Assembly (NCBI RefSeq): GCF_030268965.1
Contig: NZ_BSSE01000020.1
Span: 81,361-145,360 of the forward strand
Source: Microtetraspora sp. NBRC 16547
GTDB lineage: Bacteria > Actinomycetota > Actinomycetes > Streptosporangiales > Streptosporangiaceae
DNA length: 64,000 bases
Direction: 5' to 3'
How positions within the stretch are numbered: position 1 is the first letter of the stretch; each line of letters opens with the position of its first letter. The notes below the pieces were generated by a model. That model did not search any database, had not been told where the DNA came from, and worked only from the letters and a program-made list of their open reading frames with translations. Shown piece after piece: positions 59,337 to 64,000 of the stretch. Both the position numbers and the translations under genes were made by a program.

Positions 59337-61592
59337 TCACTGGTCCTCTGGAGTCACCACCACGACGTTGTCCCGGCCGGTCCGGTCGCCGCGGTCACCG
59401 TGAATGACGCCGTTGCCGTCACCGCCACCGCCACCGCCGAAGCGGCTCTTGTTGATCGGCTGGAAGGGCGTGGCCTTGACACCCCTCAGCGCGGCGATCA
59501 TGGTGTCCTTCCAGATCGGACCGGGGATCGTGGCTCCGAAGACCGATGGGTAGTAGGCGCCGCCGATGGTGACGCGGTTCAGCTTGTGCGCCGTCGAGCC
59601 GCGCGGGTCGCCGATGCTCACCGCGCCGGCGAGGTCCGGCGTGAAACCGGCGAACCATGCGGTGGCCTGCTCGTCGGTGGTGCCGGTCTTGCCCGCCGCG
59701 TCGCGGCCGATGCCGCCCACCCCGCGCATCGTGCCCTTGGTGAAGACACCCGACAGGATGTGCGCCGTGGCGTCGGCGACCTCCGGGTCCAGCGCCTCGC
59801 GGCACTGGGGCTGGTAGTCGGTCACCTTGCCGTTCCGGTCGGTGATCTGGGTGATCGCCATGGGCGCGCAGTACTTCCCGCGCGCCCCGATCGCGGCGTA
59901 GGCGGTGGCGACGGTCACCGGGTCCATCTCGTTGATGCCGAGGGTGAAGGTCTCGAACTCCTGCAGCGGGAGGCCGTCGGAGCGCTTGATGCCCAGCGAC
60001 TTGGCGGTCTGCACGGTGTCGCACAGGCCGACGCGCTGCTCCAGCTCCATGAAGAAGGTGTTGACCGACCCCCAGGTGCCCGTCTGGAGAGTCTTGAAGC
60101 CGCCGCCGCCCTCGTCGTTGGTGACGGTGTGCTCCGGGGCGCCGATGTTCTCGCCCTTGCAGTTCTTGAAGGTGGAGTATCCGGGAGCGCGGTATCCGGC
60201 GCCGACGGTGAACCCATCGTTGATCTTCATGCCCTTCTTGAGGGCCGTGATCAGCGTGAAGGTCTTGAACGTCGAACCGGCCTGGAAGCCGACGCCGCCG
60301 CCGTGCGCCTTGTCGGCCACGACGTTGAACGACATCTCGTGCCTGCGCTCGTTGTTGCCGAACTTGCGGCTCGCCGCCATCGCCTTGATCATGCCGGTGC
60401 CGGGCTGGACCAGCGCCTCGGACGCGACGGCGTTGTCCGACGCGTGCACCCGCTTCCTGATCGCCCGCTCGGCCGCGGCCTGCATCTTGGGGTCGATCGT
60501 CGTCTTGATGGTCAGGCCGCCCCGGTTGAGGAACTGGGTGCGGGCCTTCTCCGTCTTGCCGAAGCGCGGATTGTTGAGGATCTCGTTCCGGACGTACATG
60601 CAGAAGTACGGATAGGGGCTCGCGCCGCAGCCGCCGGGCCGGGGCGTCCCCTTGTAGCCCAGCTTCTTGGCCTTGGCCGCTTTGGCCTCCTCCGGCGTGA
60701 TCTTGCCGAGCTCCGCCATCCGGTCGAGGACCACGTTGCGCCGTTGGAGCAGCCGCTTCTGGTTGTTCCGGCCGCCCTCGGGATCGGTGCTGTTCGGCAA
60801 CTGCACGGCCCCCGCCAGAGTCGCCGCCTGCGCCAGATCGAGCTCGGACGCGTTCACCCCGAAGAACCGCTTGGCCGCGGCCTGCACGCCGTTGGCCCCC
60901 GCGCCGAAGTAGGCGATGTTCAGGTACTTCTCCAGGATCTGGTCCTTGCTGTACTTCTGCTCGACCGCCATCGCGTAGCGCAGTTCGTTCAGCTTGCGCG
61001 CGTAGCTCGCCTCAAGGGCCTTGTTCTTGTCCTTCGTGCTGACCGCGGTGTTGAGGAGCACCTGCTTGACGTACTGCTGGGTGATGCTGGAACCGCCCTG
61101 GGCGACCCCGCCCGAGGAGAGGTTCTTCGCGAGGGCCCGTATGGTGCCCTCGATGTCGATCGCGCCGTGCTCGTAGAACCGGTAGTCCTCGATCGAGACG
61201 ATCGCCTTCTTCATCACGTCGGCCACCTGGCTGAGCGGGATGACCTCGCGGTACTCCTCGTAGAACTGCGCGATCTGGTTGCCCCGGGCGTCCAGAACCG
61301 TCGTCTTCTCGGCCAGCGGGGGCTCCTTGAGGTCCTCCGCCTTGAGGTTCAGCCCGTCCGACGCCGTGAGGATCACCGCACCCGTGCCCCCGACCGCCGG
61401 AAGCGCGAGAGCGGCGACCAGCAGCCCCGCGACCGCGGCCGCTCCCACCAGACGCACGGCGTTCTTCCCGACCGACTTCCGGGGTTTGGGCTCGTGCGCT
61501 CTACGCCAGCCCGACGCGTCGCCCTGGCCGGGCTCGTCGAAGATGTTCACCGGACGCTCGCCCGCACCGTGCCGTCCACCCACCCGGCCCAC
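59337..61592 (-). CDS. Class A penicillin-binding protein (transglycosylase/transpeptidase)
   Basis: Polymerises and cross-links peptidoglycan outside the membrane, 751 aa. The short cytoplasmic N-terminus (about 45 residues) precedes the span at about residues 47-75. The GT51 domain has EDYRFYEHGAIDIEGTIRAL and GGSSITQQYVKQ. The transpeptidase has S-x2-K in AGSTFKTF, S-x-N in GSVNTFF and KTGTT. The C-terminus is Gly-rich. GTG 61592 is used; a GTG at 61550 (VNIFDEPG) would also give a full span. Upstream on this strand (61688-61704) is a small hairpin TTAGGGC-TTC-GTCCTAA of unknown role. Confidence 0.94.
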   Translation of the reverse strand: MGRVGGRHGAGERPVNIFDEPGQGDASGWRRAHEPKPRKSVGKNAVRLVGAAAVAGLLVAALALPAVGGTGAVILTASDGLNLKAEDLKEPPLAEKTTVLDARGNQIAQFYEEYREVIPLSQVADVMKKAIVSIEDYRFYEHGAIDIEGTIRALAKNLSSGGVAQGGSSITQQYVKQVLLNTAVSTKDKNKALEASYARKLNELRYAMAVEQKYSKDQILEKYLNIAYFGAGANGVQAAAKRFFGVNASELDLAQAATLAGAVQLPNSTDPEGGRNNQKRLLQRRNVVLDRMAELGKITPEEAKAAKAKKLGYKGTPRPGGCGASPYPYFCMYVRNEILNNPRFGKTEKARTQFLNRGGLTIKTTIDPKMQAAAERAIRKRVHASDNAVASEALVQPGTGMIKAMAASRKFGNNERRHEMSFNVVADKAHGGGVGFQAGSTFKTFTLITALKKGMKINDGFTVGAGYRAPGYSTFKNCKGENIGAPEHTVTNDEGGGGFKTLQTGTWGSVNTFFMELEQRVGLCDTVQTAKSLGIKRSDGLPLQEFETFTLGINEMDPVTVATAYAAIGARGKYCAPMAITQITDRNGKVTDYQPQCREALDPEVADATAHILSGVFTKGTMRGVGGIGRDAAGKTGTTDEQATAWFAGFTPDLAGAVSIGDPRGSTAHKLNRVTIGGAYYPSVFGATIPGPIWKDTMIAALRGVKATPFQPINKSRFGGGGGGDGNGVIHGDRGDRTGRDNVVVVTPEDQ

Positions 61593-61784
61593 CGGCCGTC
61601 GGCCGGCGGATCCGCCAGGTGCTCCTGTACGGGCACGCCCGTCAGGAGCCGTCCGACGGTCGTGTACATAATTCTCCCCTATCAGAATTAGGACGAAGCC
61701 CTAAACCTATAGGCGAGATGGAATCAATGTGCAACTTCGCCGAGTTTGTAGGGATCAAGGGCGGTATCGCCACAGATGCCGCGC

Positions 61785-62183
61785 CTATAGGCAGCGGATC
61801 CAGCCGACCATGGGATACGAGCCTTTGCCGTCCGGGAGGCGAACCTCCAGGTAGCCGGCCTCGACCGGTACGCCGTGGGCCTGCCCGTCCTCGTCTCCCT
61901 TGAGGCACGCGGGCCGCCCTCCGACGGTGATGTTCCCGCCGCGGTCCGCCCAGACGATGTGCGCGGGCAAGAGCACACCCGACCCTTTCTCGATCATGAA
62001 TGTCCCGCTGCCGTCACTCTTGACGTGGGCCGTCCCGTAGGCATACGTCAGCCTCTTCGAGCCGAACGGCAGGTTGTCCGCAACGAGAGCACCGGTGAGC
62101 GCGGCGATCACGAGGAACACGGCGAACAGCGCGGGATGGAGCCTGACCCGGCGAGCGGAGATCTGGACACGGGGAAGCGTCAT
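61785..62183 (-). CDS. Hypothetical membrane-anchored protein
   Basis: 132 aa from ATG 62183. One span at about residues 18-36 (PALFAVFLVIAALTGALVA) is followed by an extracellular beta-rich part with two cysteines (in RPACLKGD and GWIRCL), probably a disulfide. No family was recognised. It is transcribed in the direction of the PBP gene but separated from it by about 190 bases. Confidence 0.6.
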   Translation of the reverse strand: MTLPRVQISARRVRLHPALFAVFLVIAALTGALVADNLPFGSKRLTYAYGTAHVKSDGSGTFMIEKGSGVLLPAHIVWADRGGNITVGGRPACLKGDEDGQAHGVPVEAGYLEVRLPDGKGSYPMVGWIRCL

Positions 62184-62450
62184 GCCCGGACTGTACGGCG
62201 ATCACAGGGATCACGACCATCAGGACCATCAGGACGATCGGAACTATTGGAACTATTGGCCATCGGAACTACCGGGGCCGTCACGGCACGCCCTTCACAA
62301 CCATCGCAACGATCATGGCGCCCTGTTCCCCGCACGTCCGATGCGCTCTTTCGCGCGGGCCGTGTTGACCGCGAGAATCCCGAGGCGGGTCGGTGACGGC
62401 CCTGGACCTGACGGACGGTGCCATGCACGCCGCGCACCCGGATGCGATCC

Positions 62451-62669
62451 CTACTGGGACACGGCGTTCGCCGGCTCCGCTTCCGGCCAGGTGGTGAAGC
62501 CCACTCCATCCCCGGCCAGACGGTAAGCCGACTCCGCGCCTGGCCAGACGGCGAAGCCGGCTCCATGCTCCCTGGCCCAGTCGGCGAAGGAAGCCGTGAC
62601 ATAGCCGGCGATCTTCGCCTGCCGCTCCACCTTGCTGACGCGCCTCACGGTGATGGCCTTTCCTGCCAC
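62451..62669 (-). CDS. Small hypothetical protein preceded by an 11-bp repeat array
   Basis: 72 aa from GTG 62669 (GTG 62648 also possible). VSKVERQAKIAGYVTASFAD, then WAREHGAGFAVWPGAESAYR. An open frame continues upstream through the repeat array but looks meaningless there. It could be a real small gene or the 3' end of a decayed one. Confidence 0.35.
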   Translation of the reverse strand: MAGKAITVRRVSKVERQAKIAGYVTASFADWAREHGAGFAVWPGAESAYRLAGDGVGFTTWPEAEPANAVSQ

Positions 62670-62692
62670 CTGGGCGAGGATGTCGAGCTGCG

Positions 62693-62783
62693 CGGAGACG
62701 GCAGGGAGACGGCACGGAGACGGCACGGAGACAGCGCGGAGACGGCGCGGGGACAGCACGGAGACAGCGCGGAGACAGCGCGG
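62693..62783. repeat. 11-bp tandem repeat
   Basis: About eight copies of GGAGACRGCRC, followed immediately by a non-repeated region before the next gene. Confidence 0.8.
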
Positions 62784-62879
62784 ATTGCACGCCCTCGATC
62801 CCTGTAGGCACAATTCGTCGGCGCGTTTACCCACGGGCGAAATATGTTGTGAACGGACAGAGCCGTCGAAAGCGTGGAG

Positions 62880-63308
62880 ATGATGACAGAAGGCGAAGTA
62901 GTTCGCGCTCGTCGTATTGGGGCGAGAGCCCGGATCGGTGTGATTCTGGCGCTGGCGTCTTTGGTGAACTACCTCGCGTGGCTGGGGTGGGACCAGGAAC
63001 GGGATATCGAGCCGGACGGTAGTCTCAGCGGCCCCTATCAGCCGTGGCAGGTGGCCGGGTTGGTGATCGTCCTGGGCATCCTCGCCGCGTTCGCTGGGCG
63101 GCGCGACCATCCGGGGATCGGCACGCTGAGTATTGCGGGTGTGATGTGGTTGTCCTGGTCGGTCAATGCCGCGCTTTCGGACAACAGCGGCCTGTGGAGC
63201 GTGGGTGCGGTGGCATTGCTTCCTGCCGTCTTCTTCGGCGTCGGTCTCGTCGCGTTCTTGACGGCTCCGCGCAAGACGGTAAGTCAGGAAGTCCAGCGCG
63301 ATGATTGA
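62880..63308 (+). CDS. Hypothetical membrane protein
   Basis: 142 aa from ATG 62880 (GTG 62874 or ATG 62883 possible). Four hydrophobic segments: residues about 19-37, 57-73, 83-97 and 107-127. The start is basic (RARRIGARARIG). No domain was recognised. Confidence 0.65.
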   Translation: MMTEGEVVRARRIGARARIGVILALASLVNYLAWLGWDQERDIEPDGSLSGPYQPWQVAGLVIVLGILAAFAGRRDHPGIGTLSIAGVMWLSWSVNAALSDNSGLWSVGAVALLPAVFFGVGLVAFLTAPRKTVSQEVQRDD

Positions 63309-63899
63309 CCGATACAGGACGACCCGCGTACGTGGCGTTCGCGGAACTCATCGGCACACGCGTCGCGGCGGTAGCGCCGGCGTAGAACGCGGTCAGAACC
63401 TCCGACACGGTCGAGGCGCTGATCGCTCTCACGGCGATCACGGACGCTTCACCCAGCTCGGTACGGAGGCCGTTGCCGGAGCGGATCAGGTTCACGTACC
63501 CGGCCCTCAGACCTCGGGCCGGACCACCGCTTTCACGGCCTCACGACGGACGCACGGTGACGCCGGTCAGCCAGCGGCGCGTCTCACCGGCGGAGCTCAG
63601 GCGGACGACGACGACCCGCGAATGCCGGGCGATGCGCTCCAGGGTGTCCCTACTGCCGGCGGAACTCATGCGGGTAGTTCGGCACGTTGACCCCGCGAGT
63701 TCGAGCCTTCCACGCAGACGAAACCAGCTCGCGGCCATCGGTGGTACTCGTCGGTGGTGGTTGCCGGCGTCGGTGGTGGTCGTCGTCGTTGGCGGCGTTG
63801 ACGGTGGTGGTGGTGGTTGCCGACGTCGGTGGTGGTTGCCGGCGTCGGTGGTTGCCGGCGTCGGCGTCGGTGGTTGCCGGCGTCGGTGGTGGTTGGTGA
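63309..63899. other. Region without a recognisable gene, with GGTGGTTGCCGGCGTC repeats
   Basis: About 590 bases. The last part (63749-63897) is a loose repeat of GTCGGTGGTGGTTGCCGGC units, with periods near 19 and 27. Short ORFs crossing it are low complexity and not credible. Confidence 0.6.
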
Positions 63900-64000
63900 T
63901 CAGCGTCTGCTCACCCAGGGCCGGGCACGCAATTTGGGATAGCGATGGAACCGCATGGACACGGTGCCGTCGCCCTGATCGATGATCTCGACCTTGTCCG
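63900..64000 (-). CDS. 3' end of a gene cut by the window end
   Basis: The minus-strand frame ends DKVEIIDQGDGTVSMRFHRY then PKLRARPWVSRR and a TGA at 63902-63900. The sequence is coherent and looks like a protein C-terminus, but the family is not recognisable from 32 residues. Confidence 0.4.
   Translation of the reverse strand, partial: DKVEIIDQGDGTVSMRFHRYPKLRARPWVSRR

Overview
The window is about 71% GC by eye, with many GTG starts, GTGA/ATGA stop-start overlaps and actinobacterial protein families. It looks like the chromosome of a filamentous actinomycete, most likely Streptosporangiales (Nonomuraea/Streptosporangium-like). The taxonomy is inferred from protein resemblance; no rRNA or tRNA gene was found.

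Layout. (1) 1-4.2 kb: a sulfatase with a sulfonate/sulfate-ester type ABC importer. (2) 4.3-7.0 kb: an MgtC-like membrane protein, then an ECF sigma factor with a membrane LytR-CpsA-Psr protein. (3) 7.0-12.9 kb: an Fe/Mn superoxide dismutase divergent from a five-gene nickel/peptide ABC importer (nikABCDE-like). A perfect Nur-type operator lies in the shared promoter region. (4) 13.0-15.4 kb: cytochrome bd oxidase cydAB. (5) 15.4-17.6 kb: inorganic pyrophosphatase, a zinc-type CDF exporter and its divergent ArsR/SmtB sensor. (6) 17.7-27.9 kb: a large LuxR-ATPase regulator, a VOC protein, a DUF1801 protein, a MITE-like element, an MFS exporter with a cysteine-synthase-like PLP enzyme, small proteins, and cobyric acid synthase. 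(7) 28.0-33.3 kb: a mobile-element graveyard. One IS5-type transposase gene is split into two complementary pieces on either side of a roughly 4.3 kb insert. The insert carries a two-component system, a membrane protein, a Micrococcales-like intergenic repeat and a serine-recombinase relic. (8) 33.5-38.2 kb: a RibD-like reductase, an FMN reductase and an AfsR/SARP-type giant regulator.

(9) 38.3-59.2 kb is the most interesting region: a catabolic island of 18 recognisable genes plus a tiny ORF. It includes an acyl-CoA synthetase, a hydantoinase-like amidohydrolase, a cyclase-family hydrolase, two CaiB CoA-transferases, two MmgE/PrpD proteins, three hotdog hydratases and an acyl-CoA dehydrogenase. 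It also includes a cysteine-less thiolase-like protein with a DUF35 partner, a CitE-type lyase, a multi-Rid protein, an F420-type LLM oxidoreductase, a GMC oxidoreductase and a cupin. Twelve minus-strand genes from 57.25 to 46.4 kb overlap head to tail or nearly touch. A single IclR-family regulator sits inside the island. I found a shared operator motif (GRAAC-N3-GTTYC, with an extra half-site at three promoters) in front of four transcription units. This suggests one regulon that activates a cyclic or amide-containing acid to a CoA ester and cleaves it by dehydrogenation, hydration and retro-aldol/Claisen steps. The substrate is unknown.

(10) 59.3-64 kb: a class A penicillin-binding protein, small hypothetical proteins, several short-period tandem repeats and a gene cut by the window end.

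A recurring oddity is in-frame 12-15 bp tandem repeats inside genes and, in two places, exactly at the stop-start junction between overlapping genes.
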